Assembly (NCBI RefSeq): GCF_024713975.1 | Contig: NC_091102.1 | Location: 26,437,864-26,501,863, forward strand | Source of the DNA: Paralichthys olivaceus | Taxonomy: Eukaryota; Chordata; Actinopteri; Pleuronectiformes; Paralichthyidae | Direction of reading: 5' to 3' | DNA: 64,000 nt | Shown here: in pieces, positions 22,734 through 36,533 of the stretch | Layout: each line of letters opens with the position of its first letter | Numbering within the stretch: the stretch's first letter is position 1 | The notes under the pieces: model-generated | What the model saw: the letters and a program-made list of their open reading frames with translations, nothing else | What the model was told of the DNA's origin: nothing | Database searches by the model: none | Made by a program: the position numbers and the translations under genes

Positions 22734-24753
22734 ATGCCAAAGAACAAGTCAGGAAGGGTAAGGTTTCTAAGCAGGACACATCGACGATTTTATTTTATTT
22801 TTCCAATGTTTGTCTCAAACTCAAAAATATTTTTTCTGTGAGGGGATGGACTTTAAATGAACCCATCACATTGGTGCTAATGCTAGAATGCTAGCAGTAG
22901 CATACTAGTGATTTTTTTAAATTTGTGTGTGCACTGCGTGGTGAAATCTCTCGCAAGTCACGTAATTAAACGTAAACGTAATTGTTGACAATAATAATAA
23001 ATATTGTAGTTAATTAGTTATATCATTAGCTATATATTGTTTGTTTTTCATTTAATCAATAATCGTGTAAATCCTGAAACCGTGATATTTCCTCTGGCTC
23101 TGCGCCAAAATTTCATATCGTGACATCCATAGTATGTAGAGACTGTATTTAACAGAATTGAAGAAACTGTATTTAAATGTACTGGTGGTTAAATCAATGA
23201 TTTGTTGGTCTGGTTCATCAACATTTAATTCAAAGTGAGTGTGGGACTGTGTTTTTAACTGTTATATGTTTGTTCGTGTCTTTCAGGTGCCAGACCACGA
23301 GAAATTGTTTGAGGACCTCCTTGAGGAAAAGCAGAATTTGGATTCTAAGAATATGCATCTGGCTCATGAAAATGCCAGTCTGAAGATCGCCATGTCCTGC
23401 AAAGAAGCTTCATGGAAAAAGGAAAAGGAGAGCATGCAGAATGCAGATTATGAAAAACTCAAGGAAGAACTACAGCTCGACCTTAAGGATGCCAAGAAAG
23501 AGTTGAGGCTCCAAGAGAAGGACTACAGGTCCTTGAGTACTCGTTGTCAAAGCCAGCAGGCAGAGATCCACAAGATCAGACGTGACCTCAAGCAAAGGTG
23601 CAACCACGTCAATGAGCTGGAGTACTCCATTAAACAGAGGGAACAGGTGATCGACAGGACAGTGCATGAGAAAATGGCACTGGAAGAGGAAATCAATGAG
23701 CTCACAACCAAGCTCAAAGCTATGGGGACAAAAGTTCTCCAGAACGAGCCTGACTGGCAGTCAGAAATCAAGGCTCTGAAGCACGAGCTCAGCCGTGAGC
23801 AGGCAGAGAAGGAGGCTGGCTCCAGTAGAATCAAGGAGCTGGAGAGACAGCTCAAGGTCACAGAAGAGAAGTGGGTGACCAAACATGAGGCCAGAATTGT
23901 CCAAACGGATCAGCTGATCAACAGTCTCACCAGTCAAAATAAGGCACTGGAAGCCAGCAACAAGAAACTCCTGTCCATGCAGCAAGCCATGGAGGCAAGG
24001 ATCCTCCAGAACAAGACTGAGTGGGAGACTAAAGTTAACACTCTGGAGGACCATCTCAGTAGTGAGCGGGTGGAGAAGGAGGCTGGCTCCAATCGAATCA
24101 AGGAGCTGGAGAGACAGCTCAAGGTCACAGAAGAGAAGTGGGTGACCAAACATGAGGCCAGAATTGTCTATACGGATCAGGTGATCAACAGTCTCAGCAG
24201 TCAGAATATGGCACTGGAAGCCAGCAACCAGAGGCTCATCTCCGTGCAGCAAGCCATCGAGGCAAGGATCCTCCAGAACAAGACTGAGTGGGAGACGAAA
24301 GTTAACACTCTGGAGGACCATCTCAGTAGTGAGCAGGCTGAGAAGGAGGCTGGCTTCACAAAAATCAAGGAGCTGGAGAAACTGGTCAGCAATACTGAGC
24401 AGATGTGGGCGGCCAAGCATGAGGCAGACATACTAAAGCTGCTCATTCTGAAACAGATCAAGCTTCAGGTAAGTCACATCAGCTCTGTTTGATCTGAATA
24501 AGAACTTGTTGCACTTTAAGTTTGTTTCTTATTCAGACTTTTGAAAGAGAAAATATCTAAACACTTGTCGTCTCTGTCTTTTCAGGAACTGGCCTTGATG
24601 ACCGATAAGGACAAGGCAAGGATTCAAAAGGAGCAAAAGAAAGCAAAGAAAGAGGCAGAGAAGAGGCAAAAGAAGGAGCTGCAAGAGAAGAAGAGGCAGG
24701 AGCAGAGAGACAAACTAGACAGAGAGAAGGAGGAGAAGCGGCAAAGGAAATGA
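22734..24753 (+). CDS. Copy 9: coiled-coil protein, 457 residues
   Basis: Exons 22734-22757, 23287-24468 and 24586-24753. The protein equals those of copies 2, 7 and 11. At every marker I compared, this unit is the same as unit 11 (TATTTAGCC, seven T then AAA in intron 1, GTGATATT, TTTGAAAG). Confidence 0.74.
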
Positions 24754-25493
24754 AGAAAATATTTACATTTAGGGCATTTAGCAGATGCTTTTGTCCAAAG
24801 CAACTTACAATAAGTACATTTGTGACAAGAGAGAAACCATTCTTAAAAAAATAAAGACATTTGAAATTGAATCAATCATCTCTTGTTTCTTCCTCAATAC
24901 ACCCTGGTGTTCATTTTGTAAGTCATGGTTCCATATAGAGTCAAATATATGATGTGTATATGATGTGATTGAAAGCTAGTAATGTCCAATGGGTGCAGGT
25001 CGAGGAGGGCATGCAGTGTCCTCGAGCTCTCAGTCAGGCTCCACCCCTCGCTCCTACTAATGTGGTCGCTTCTGATTTTAAAAAACGAGATGTATTTTCA
25101 GACTTTCATTCTTCACATTTTAGATTCACATCTAAAAAGAAATGATTGTAGGGCTCATATCATGGAAAACTGTTTGTTTAATATCACATTTAACTGACAG
25201 TGTCTGTGATGTCCCATGTGACAGCTTCTGTGATGTCACATGTGACAGTGTCTATGATGTCAAATGTGACAGTGTCTATGATGTCTTATTTGACTTTGAT
25301 TGTTTAATGTAATTTATCTTTACTTCAAAGCCATCACTACCAGGTTCAGTGCCTATAAGAGTTATGGAGGAGACCTTATGAGCACAACAGCTCCAAAACT
25401 AGACCACAGATCCACAAATCTTCGATACACGAGACCGTCAGAAGACAGTATATACTTCAGTACACATATATAATACCCCTATATTTGGCCAAC

Positions 25494-27513
25494 ATGCCAA
25501 AGAACAAGTCAGGAAGGGTAAGGTTTCTAAGCAGGACACATCGACGATTTTATTTTATTTTTCCAATGTTTGTCTCAAACTCAAAAATATTTTTTCTGTG
25601 AGGGGATGGACTTTAAATGAACCCATCACATTGGTGCTAATGCTAGAATGCTAGCAGTAGCATACTAGTGATTTTTTTTAATTTGTGTGTGCACTGCGTG
25701 GTGAAATCTCTCGCAAGTCACGTAATTAAACGTAAACGTAATTGTTGACAATAATAATAAATATTGTAGTTAATTAGTTATATCATTAGCTATATATTGT
25801 TTGTTTTTCATTTAATCAATAATCGTGTAAATCCTGAAACCGTGATATTTCCTCTGGCTCTGCGCCAAAATTTCATATCGTGACATCCATAGTATGTAGA
25901 GACTGTATTTAACAGAATTGAAGAAACTGTATTTAAATGTACTGGTGGTTAAATCAATGATTTGTTGGTCTGGTTCATCAACATTTAATTCAAAGTGAGT
26001 GTGGGACTGTGTTTTTAACTGTTATATGTTTGTTCGTGTCTTTCAGGTGCCAGACCACGAGAAATTGTTTGAGGACCTCCTTGAGGAAAAGCAGAATTTG
26101 GATTCTAAGAATATGCATCTGGCTCATGAAAATGCCAGTCTGAAGATCGCCATGTCCTGCAAAGAAGCTTCATGGAAAAAGGAAAAGGAGAGCATGCAGA
26201 ATGCAGATTATGAAAAACTCAAGGAAGAACTACAGCTCGACCTTAAGGATGCCAAGAAAGAGTTGAGGCTCCAAGAGAAGGACTACAGGTCCTTGAGTAC
26301 TCGTTGTCAAAGCCAGCAGGCAGAGATCCACAAGATCAGACGTGACCTCAAGCAAAGGTGCAACCACGTCAATGAGCTGGAGTACTCCATTAAACAGAGG
26401 GAACAGGTGATCGACAGGACAGTGCATGAGAAAATGGCACTGGAAGAGGAAATCAATGAGCTCACAACCAAGCTCAAAGCTATGGGGACAAAAGTTCTCC
26501 AGAACGAGCCTGACTGGCAGTCAGAAATCAAGGCTCTGAAGCACGAGCTCAGCCGTGAGCAGGCAGAGAAGGAGGCTGGCTCCAGTAGAATCAAGGAGCT
26601 GGAGAGACAGCTCAAGGTCACAGAAGAGAAGTGGGTGACCAAACATGAGGCCAGAATTGTCCAAACGGATCAGCTGATCAACAGTCTCACCAGTCAAAAT
26701 AAGGCACTGGAAGCCAGCAACAAGAAACTCCTGTCCATGCAGCAAGCCATGGAGGCAAGGATCCTCCAGAACAAGACTGAGTGGGAGACTAAAGTTAACA
26801 CTCTGGAGGACCATCTCAGTAGTGAGCGGGTGGAGAAGGAGGCTGGCTCCAATCGAATCAAGGAGCTGGAGAGACAGCTCAAGGTCACAGAAGAGAAGTG
26901 GGTGACCAAACGTGAGGCCAGAATTGTCTATACGGATCAGGTGATCAACAGTCTCAGCAGTCAGAATATGGCACTGGAAGCCAGCAACCAGAGGCTCATC
27001 TCCGTGCAGCAAGCCATCGAGGCAAGGATCCTCCAGAACAAGACTGAGTGGGAGACGAAAGTTAACACTCTGGAGGACCATCTCAGTAGTGAGCAGGCTG
27101 AGAAGGAGGCTGGCTTCACAAAAATCAAGGAGCTGGAGAAACTGGTCAGCAATACTGAGCAGATGTGGGCGGCCAAGCATGAGGCAGACATACTAAAGCT
27201 GCTCATTCTGAAACAGATCAAGCTTCAGGTAAGTCACATCAGCTCTGTTTGATCTGAATAAGAACTTGTTGCACTTTAAGTTTGTTTCTTATTCAGACTT
27301 TCGAAAGAGAAAATATCTAAACACTTGTCGTCTCTGTCTTTTCAGGAACTGGCCTTGATGACCGATAAGGACAAGGCAAGGATTCAAAAGGAGCAAAAGA
27401 AAGCAAAGAAAGAGGCAGAGAAGAGGCAAAAGAAGGAGCTGCAAGAGAAGAAGAGGCAGGAGCAGAGAGACAAACTAGACAGAGAGAAGGAGGAGAAGCG
27501 GCAAAGGAAATGA
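25494..27513 (+). CDS. Copy 10: coiled-coil protein, 457 residues
   Basis: Exons 25494-25517, 26047-27228 and 27346-27513. The protein equals copy 1 (Arg297). Non-coding markers match unit 8, including TGATGTCTTATT, so it is unit 8's partner; it lacks that unit's Lys175 change and carries Arg rather than His at 297. Confidence 0.74.
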
Positions 27514-28253
27514 AGAAAATATTTACATTTAGGGCATTTAGCAGATGCTTTTGTCCAAAGCAACTTACAATAAGTACATTTGTGACAAGAGAGAAACCAT
27601 TCTTAAAAAAATAAAGACATTTGAAATTGAATCAATCATCTCTTGTTTCTTCCTCAATACACCCTGGTGTTCATTTTGTAAGTCATGGTTCCATATAGAG
27701 TCAAATATATGATGTGTATATGATGTGATTGAAAGCTAGTAATGTCCAATGGGTGCAGGTCGAGGAGGGCATGCAGTGTCCTCGAGCTCTCAGTCAGGCT
27801 CCACCCCTCGCTCCTACTAATGTGGTCGCTTCTGATTTTAAAAAACGAGATGTATTTTCAGACTTTCATTCTTCACATTTTAGATTCACATCTAAAAAGA
27901 AATGATTGTAGGGCTCATATCATGGAAAACTGTTTGTTTAATATCACATTTAACTGACAGTGTCTGTGATGTCCCATGTGACAGCTTCTGTGATGTCACA
28001 TGTGACAGTGTCTATGATGTCAAATGTGACAGTGTCTATGATGTCATATTTGACTTTGATTGTTTAATGTAATTTATCTTTACTTCAAAGCCATCACTAC
28101 CAGGTTCAGTGCCTATAAGAGTTATGGAGGAGACCTTATGAGCACAACAGCTCCAAAACTAGACCACAGATCCACAAATCTTCGATACACGAGACCGTCA
28201 GAAGACAGTATATACTTCAGTACACATATATAATACCCCTATATTTAGCCAAC

Positions 28254-30273
28254 ATGCCAAAGAACAAGTCAGGAAGGGTAAGGTTTCTAAGCAGGACACA
28301 TCGACGATTTTATTTTATTTTTCCAATGTTTGTCTCAAACTCAAAAATATTTTTTCTGTGAGGGGATGGACTTTAAATGAACCCATCACATTGGTGCTAA
28401 TGCTAGAATGCTAGCAGTAGCATACTAGTGATTTTTTTAAATTTGTGTGTGCACTGCGTGGTGAAATCTCTCGCAAGTCACGTAATTAAACGTAAACGTA
28501 ATTGTTGACAATAATAATAAATATTGTAGTTAATTAGTTATATCATTAGCTATATATTGTTTGTTTTTCATTTAATCAATAATCGTGTAAATCCTGAAAC
28601 CGTGATATTTCCTCTGGCTCTGCGCCAAAATTTCATATCGTGACATCCATAGTATGTAGAGACTGTATTTAACAGAATTGAAGAAACTGTATTTAAATGT
28701 ACTGGTGGTTAAATCAATGATTTGTTGGTCTGGTTCATCAACATTTAATTCAAAGTGAGTGTGGGACTGTGTTTTTAACTGTTATATGTTTGTTCGTGTC
28801 TTTCAGGTGCCAGACCACGAGAAATTGTTTGAGGACCTCCTTGAGGAAAAGCAGAATTTGGATTCTAAGAATATGCATCTGGCTCATGAAAATGCCAGTC
28901 TGAAGATCGCCATGTCCTGCAAAGAAGCTTCATGGAAAAAGGAAAAGGAGAGCATGCAGAATGCAGATTATGAAAAACTCAAGGAAGAACTACAGCTCGA
29001 CCTTAAGGATGCCAAGAAAGAGTTGAGGCTCCAAGAGAAGGACTACAGGTCCTTGAGTACTCGTTGTCAAAGCCAGCAGGCAGAGATCCACAAGATCAGA
29101 CGTGACCTCAAGCAAAGGTGCAACCACGTCAATGAGCTGGAGTACTCCATTAAACAGAGGGAACAGGTGATCGACAGGACAGTGCATGAGAAAATGGCAC
29201 TGGAAGAGGAAATCAATGAGCTCACAACCAAGCTCAAAGCTATGGGGACAAAAGTTCTCCAGAACGAGCCTGACTGGCAGTCAGAAATCAAGGCTCTGAA
29301 GCACGAGCTCAGCCGTGAGCAGGCAGAGAAGGAGGCTGGCTCCAGTAGAATCAAGGAGCTGGAGAGACAGCTCAAGGTCACAGAAGAGAAGTGGGTGACC
29401 AAACATGAGGCCAGAATTGTCCAAACGGATCAGCTGATCAACAGTCTCACCAGTCAAAATAAGGCACTGGAAGCCAGCAACAAGAAACTCCTGTCCATGC
29501 AGCAAGCCATGGAGGCAAGGATCCTCCAGAACAAGACTGAGTGGGAGACTAAAGTTAACACTCTGGAGGACCATCTCAGTAGTGAGCGGGTGGAGAAGGA
29601 GGCTGGCTCCAATCGAATCAAGGAGCTGGAGAGACAGCTCAAGGTCACAGAAGAGAAGTGGGTGACCAAACATGAGGCCAGAATTGTCTATACGGATCAG
29701 GTGATCAACAGTCTCAGCAGTCAGAATATGGCACTGGAAGCCAGCAACCAGAGGCTCATCTCCGTGCAGCAAGCCATCGAGGCAAGGATCCTCCAGAACA
29801 AGACTGAGTGGGAGACGAAAGTTAACACTCTGGAGGACCATCTCAGTAGTGAGCAGGCTGAGAAGGAGGCTGGCTTCACAAAAATCAAGGAGCTGGAGAA
29901 ACTGGTCAGCAATACTGAGCAGATGTGGGCGGCCAAGCATGAGGCAGACATACTAAAGCTGCTCATTCTGAAACAGATCAAGCTTCAGGTAAGTCACATC
30001 AGCTCTGTTTGATCTGAATAAGAACTTGTTGCACTTTAAGTTTGTTTCTTATTCAGACTTTTGAAAGAGAAAATATCTAAACACTTGTCGTCTCTGTCTT
30101 TTCAGGAACTGGCCTTGATGACCGATAAGGACAAGGCAAGGATTCAAAAGGAGCAAAAGAAAGCAAAGAAAGAGGCAGAGAAGAGGCAAAAGAAGGAGCT
30201 GCAAGAGAAGAAGAGGCAGGAGCAGAGAGACAAACTAGACAGAGAGAAGGAGGAGAAGCGGCAAAGGAAATGA
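28254..30273 (+). CDS. Copy 11: coiled-coil protein, 457 residues
   Basis: Exons 28254-28277, 28807-29988 and 30106-30273. The protein equals copy 9 (His297), and the unit matches unit 9 at all markers I compared. It is the last unit with GTGATATT in intron 1 and with TTTGTGAC after the 3' UTR. Confidence 0.74.
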
Positions 30274-31013
30274 AGAAAATATTTACATTTAGGGCATTTA
30301 GCAGATGCTTTTGTCCAAAGCAACTTACAATAAGTACATTTGTGACAAGAGAGAAACCATTCTTAAAAAAATAAAGACATTTGAAATTGAATCAATCATC
30401 TCTTGTTTCTTCCTCAATACACCCTGGTGTTCATTTTGTAAGTCATGGTTCCATATAGAGTCAAATATATGATGTGTATATGATGTGATTGAAAGCTAGT
30501 AATGTCCAATGGGTGCAGGTCGAGGAGGGCATGCAGTGTCCTCGAGCTCTCAGTCAGGCTCCACCCCTCGCTCCTACTAATGTGGTCGCTTCTGATTTTA
30601 AAAAACGAGATGTATTTTCAGACTTTCATTCTTCACATTTTAGATTCACATCTAAAAAGAAATGATTGTAGGGCTCATATCATGGAAAACTGTTTGTTTA
30701 ATATCACATTTAACTGACAGTGTCTGTGATGTCCCATGTGACAGCTTCTGTGATGTCACATGTGACAGTGTCTATGATGTCAAATGTGACAGTGTCTATG
30801 ATGTCATATTTGACTTTGATTGTTTAATGTAATTTATCTTTACTTCAAAGCCATCACTACCAGGTTCAGTGCCTATAAGAGTTATGGAGGAGACCTTATG
30901 AGCACAACAGCTCCAAAACTAGACCACAGATCCACAAATCTTCGATACACGAGACCGTCAGAAGACAGTATATACTTCAGTACACATATATAATACCCCT
31001 ATATTTAGCCAAC

Positions 31014-33033
31014 ATGCCAAAGAACAAGTCAGGAAGGGTAAGGTTTCTAAGCAGGACACATCGACGATTTTATTTTATTTTTCCAATGTTTGTCTCAAAC
31101 TCAAAAATATTTTTTCTGTGAGGGGATGGACTTTAAATGAACCCATCACATTGGTGCTAATGCTAGAATGCTAGCAGTAGCATACTAGTGATTTTTTTAA
31201 ATTTGTGTGTGCACTGCGTGGTGAAATCTCTCGCAAGTCACGTAATTAAACGTAAACGTAATTGTTGACAATAATAATAAATATTGTAGTTAATTAGTTA
31301 TATCATTAGCTATATATTGTTTGTTTTTCATTTGATCAATAATCGTGTAAATCCTGAAACCGTGACATTTCCTCTGGCTCTGCGCCAAAATTTCATATCG
31401 TGACATCCATAGTATGTAGAGACTGTATTTAACAGAATTGAAGAAACTGTATTTAAATGTACTGGTGGTTAAATCAATGATTTGTTGGTCTGGTTCATCA
31501 ACATTTAATTCAAAGTGAGTGTGGGACTGTGTTTTTAACTGTTATATGTTTGTTCGTGTCTTTCAGGTGCCAGACCACGAGAAATTGTTTGAGGACCTCC
31601 TTGAGGAAAAGCAGAATTTGGATTCTAAGAATATGCATCTGGCTCATGAAAATGCCAGTCTGAAGATCGCCATGTCCTGCAAAGAAGCTTCATGGAAAAA
31701 GGAAAAGGAGAGCATGCAGAATGCAGATTATGAAAAACTCAAGGAAGAACTACAGCTCGACCTTCAGGATGCCAAGAAAGAGTTGAGGCTCCAAGAGAAG
31801 GACTACAGGTCCTTGAGTACTCGTTGTCAAAGCCAGCAGGCAGAGATCCACAAGATCAGACGTGACCTCAAGCAAAGGTGCAACCACGTCAATGAGCTGG
31901 AGTACTCCATTAAACAGAGGGAACAGGTGATCGACAGGACAGTGCATGAGAAAATGGCACTGGAAGAGGAAATCAATGAGCTCACAACCAAGCTCAAAGC
32001 TATGGGGACAAAAGTTCTCCAGAACGAGCCTGACTGGCAGTCAGAAATCAAGGCTCTGAAGCACGAGCTCAGCCGTGAGCAGGCAGAGAAGGAGGCTGGC
32101 TCCAGTAGAATCAAGGAGCTGGAGAGACAGCTCAAGGTCACAGAAGAGAAGTGGGTGACCAAACATGAGGCCAGAATTGTCCAAACGGATCAGCTGATCA
32201 ACAGTCTCACCAGTCAAAATAAGGCACTGGAAGCCAGCAACAAGAAACTCCTGTCCATGCAGCAAGCCATGGAGGCAAGGATCCTCCAGAACAAGTCTGA
32301 GTGGGAGACTAAAGTTAACACTCTGGAGGACCATCTCAGTAGTGAGCGGGTGGAGAAGGAGGCTGGCTCCAATCGAATCAAGGAGCTGGAGAGACAGCTC
32401 AAGGTCACAGAAGAGAAGTGGGTGACCAAACGTGAGGCCAGAATTGTCTATACGGATCAGGTGATCAACAGTCTCAGCAGTCAGAATATGGCACTGGAAG
32501 CCAGCAACCAGAGGCTCATCTCCGTGCAGCAAGCCATCGAGGCAAGGATCCTCCAGAACAAGACTGAGTGGGAGACGAAAGTTAACACTCTGGAGGACCA
32601 TCTCAGTAGTGAGCAGGCTGAGAAGGAGGCTGGCTTCACAAAAATCAAGGAGCTGGAGAAACTGGTCAGCAATACTGAGCAGATGTGGGCGGCCAAGCAT
32701 GAGGCAGACATACTAAAGCTGCTCATTCTGAAACAGATCAAGCTTCAGGTAAGTCACATCAGCTCTGTTTGATCTGAATAAGAACTTGTTGCACTTTAAG
32801 TTTGTTTCTTATTCAGACTTTCGAAAGAGAAAATATCTAAACACTTGTCGTCTCTGTCTTTTCAGGAACTGGCCTTGATGACCGATAAGGACAAGGCAAG
32901 GATTCAAAAGGAGCAAAAGAAAGCAAAGAAAGAGGCAGAGAAGAGGCAAAAGAAGGAGCTGCAAGAGAAGAAGAGGCAGGAGCAGAGAGACAAACTAGAC
33001 AGAGAGAAGGAGGAGAAGCGGCAAAGGAAATGA
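31014..33033 (+). CDS. Copy 12: coiled-coil protein, Gln75/Ser252 type
   Basis: Exons 31014-31037, 31567-32748 and 32866-33033. The protein equals copy 3 (Gln75, Ser252, Arg297). The only coding difference from copy 3 that I saw is the silent base at Lys53. It returns to the Gln75 group after six Lys75 units. Confidence 0.74.
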
Positions 33034-33773
33034 AGAAAATATTTACATTTAGGGCATTTAGCAGATGCTTTTGTCCAAAGCAACTTACAATAAGTACATT
33101 TGTCACAAGAGAGAAACCATTCTTAAAAAAATAAAGACATTTGAAATTGAATCAATCATCTCTTGTTTCTTCCTCAATACACCCTGGTGTTCATTTTGTA
33201 AGTCATGGTTCCATATAGAGTCAAATATATGATGTGTATATGATGTGATTGAAAGCTAGTAATGTCCAATGGGTGCAGGTCGAGGAGGGCATGCAGTGTC
33301 CTCGAGCTCTCAGTCAGGCTCCACCCCTCGCTCCTACTAATGTGGTCACTTCTGATTTTAAAAAACGAGATGTATTTTCAGACTTTCATTCTTCACATTT
33401 TAGATTCACATCTAAAAAGAAATGATTGTAGGGCTCATATCATGGAAAACTGTTTGTTTAATATCACATTTAACTGACAGTGTCTGTGATGTCCCATGTG
33501 ACAGCTTCTGTGATGTCACATGTGACAGTGTCTATGATGTCAAATGTGACAGTGTCTATGATGTCATATTTGACTTTGATTGTTTAATGTAATTTATCTT
33601 TACTTCAAAGCCATCACTACCAGGTTCAGTGCCTATAAGAGTTATGGAGGAGACCTTATGAGCACAACAGCTCCAAAACTAGACCACAGATCCACAAATC
33701 TTCGATACACGAGACCGTCAGAAGACAGTATATACTTCAGTACACATATATAATACCCCTATATTTAGCCAAC

Positions 33774-35793
33774 ATGCCAAAGAACAAGTCAGGAAGGGTA
33801 AGGTTTCTAAGCAGGACACATCGACGATTTTATTTTATTTTTCCAATGTTTGTCTCAAACTCAAAAATATTTTTTCTGTGAGGGGATGGACTTTAAATGA
33901 ACCCATCACATTGGTGCTAATGCTAGAATGCTAGCAGTAGCATACTAGTGATTTTTTTTAATTTGTGTGTGCACTGCGTGGTGAAATCTCTCGCAAGTCA
34001 CGTAATTAAACGTAAACGTAATTGTTGACAATAATAATAAATATTGTAGTTAATTAGTTATATCATTAGCTATATATTGTTTGTTTTTCATTTGATCAAT
34101 AATCGTGTAAATCCTGAAACCGTGACATTTCCTCTGGCTCTGCGCCAAAATTTCATATCGTGACATCCATAGTATGTAGAGACTGTATTTAACAGAATTG
34201 AAGAAACTGTATTTAAATGTACTGGTGGTTAAATCAATGATTTGTTGGTCTGGTTCATCAACATTTAATTCAAAGTGAGTGTGGGACTGTGTTTTTAACT
34301 GTTATATGTTTGTTCGTGTCTTTCAGGTGCCAGACCACGAGAAATTGTTTGAGGACCTCCTTGAGGAAAAGCAGAATTTGGATTCTAAGAATATGCATCT
34401 GGCTCATGAAAATGCCAGTCTGAAGATCGCCATGTCCTGCAAAGAAGCTTCATGGAAAAAGGAAAAGGAGAGCATGCAGAATGCAGATTATGAAAAACTC
34501 AAGGAAGAACTACAGCTCGACCTTCAGGATGCCAAGAAAGAGTTGAGGCTCCAAGAGAAGGACTACAGGTCCTTGAGTACTCGTTGTCAAAGCCAGCAGG
34601 CAGAGATCCACAAGATCAGACGTGACCTCAAGCAAAGGTGCAACCACGTCAATGAGCTGGAGTACTCCATTAAACAGAGGGAACAGGTGATCGACAGGAC
34701 AGTGCATGAGAAAATGGCACTGGAAGAGGAAATCAATGAGCTCACAACCAAGCTCAAAGCTATGGGGACAAAAGTTCTCCAGAACGAGCCTGACTGGCAG
34801 TCAGAAATCAAGGCTCTGAAGCACGAGCTCAGCCGTGAGCAGGCAGAGAAGGAGGCTGGCTCCAGTAGAATCAAGGAGCTGGAGAGACAGCTCAAGGTCA
34901 CAGAAGAGAAGTGGGTGACCAAACATGAGGCCAGAATTGTCCAAACGGATCAGCTGATCAACAGTCTCACCAGTCAAAATAAGGCACTGGAAGCCAGCAA
35001 CAAGAAACTCCTGTCCATGCAGCAAGCCATGGAGGCAAGGATCCTCCAGAACAAGACTGAGTGGGAGACTAAAGTTAACACTCTGGAGGACCATCTCAGT
35101 AGTGAGCGGGTGGAGAAGGAGGCTGGCTCCAATCGAATCAAGGAGCTGGAGAGACAGCTCAAGGTCACAGAAGAGAAGTGGGTGACCAAACGTGAGGCCA
35201 GAATTGTCTATACGGATCAGGTGATCAACAGTCTCAGCAGTCAGAATATGGCACTGGAAGCCAGCAACCAGAGGCTCATCTCCGTGCAGCAAGCCATCGA
35301 GGCAAGGATCCTCCAGAACAAGACTGAGTGGGAGACGAAAGTTAACACTCTGGAGGACCATCTCAGTAGTGAGCAGGCTGAGAAGGAGGCTGGCTTCACA
35401 AAAATCAAGGAGCTGGAGAAACTGGTCAGCAATACTGAGCAGATGTGGGCGGCCAAGCATGAGGCAGACATACTAAAGCTGCTCATTCTGAAACAGATCA
35501 AGCTTCAGGTAAGTCACATCAGCTCTGTTTGATCTGAATAAGAACTTGTTGCACTTTAAGTTTGTTTCTTATTCAGACTTTCGAAAGAGAAAATATCTAA
35601 ACACTTGTCGTCTCTGTCTTTTCAGGAACTGGCCTTGATGACCGATAAGGACAAGGCAAGGATTCAAAAGGAGCAAAAGAAAGCAAAGAAAGAGGCAGAG
35701 AAGAGGCAAAAGAAGGAGCTGCAAGAGAAGAAGAGGCAGGAGCAGAGAGACAAACTAGACAGAGAGAAGGAGGAGAAGCGGCAAAGGAAATGA
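33774..35793 (+). CDS. Copy 13: coiled-coil protein, Gln75 type
   Basis: Exons 33774-33797, 34327-35508 and 35626-35793. Gln75 with Thr252 and Arg297, without the private changes of copies 3-5, so it is the closest thing to a consensus for this group. Intron 1 has eight T then AA, unlike the other Gln75 units, which suggests a conversion or exchange junction. Confidence 0.74.
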
Positions 35794-36533
35794 AGAAAAT
35801 ATTTACATTTAGGGCATTTAGCAGATGCTTTTGTCCAAAGCAACTTACAATAAGTACATTTGTCACAAGAGAGAAACCATTCTTAAAAAAATAAAGACAT
35901 TTGAAATTGAATCAATCATCTCTTGTTTCTTCCTCAATACACCCTGGTATTCATTTTGTAAGTCATGGTTCCATATAGAGTCAAATATATGATGTGTATA
36001 TGATGTGATTGAAAGCTAGTAATGTCCAATGGGTGCAGGTCGAGGAGGGCATGCAGTGTCCTCGAGCTCTCAGTCAGGCTCCACCCCTCGCTCCTACTAA
36101 TGTGGTCACTTCTGATTTTAAAAAACGAGATGTATTTTCAGACTTTCATTCTTCACATTTTAGATTCACATCTAAAAAGAAATGATTGTAGGGCTCATAT
36201 CATGGAAAACTGTTTGTTTAATATCACATTTAACTGACAGTGTCTGTGATGTCCCATGTGACAGCTTCTGTGATGTCACATGTGACAGTGTCTATGATGT
36301 CAAATGTGACAGTGTCTATGATGTCATATTTGACTTTGATTGTTTAATGTAATTTATCTTTACTTCAAAGCCATCACTACCAGGTTCAGTGCCTATAAGA
36401 GTTATGGAGGAGACCTTATGAGCACAACAGCTCCAAAACTAGACCACAGATCCACAAATCTTCGATACACGAGACCGTCAGAAGACAGTATATACTTCAG
36501 TACACATATATAATACCCCTATATTTGGCCAAC

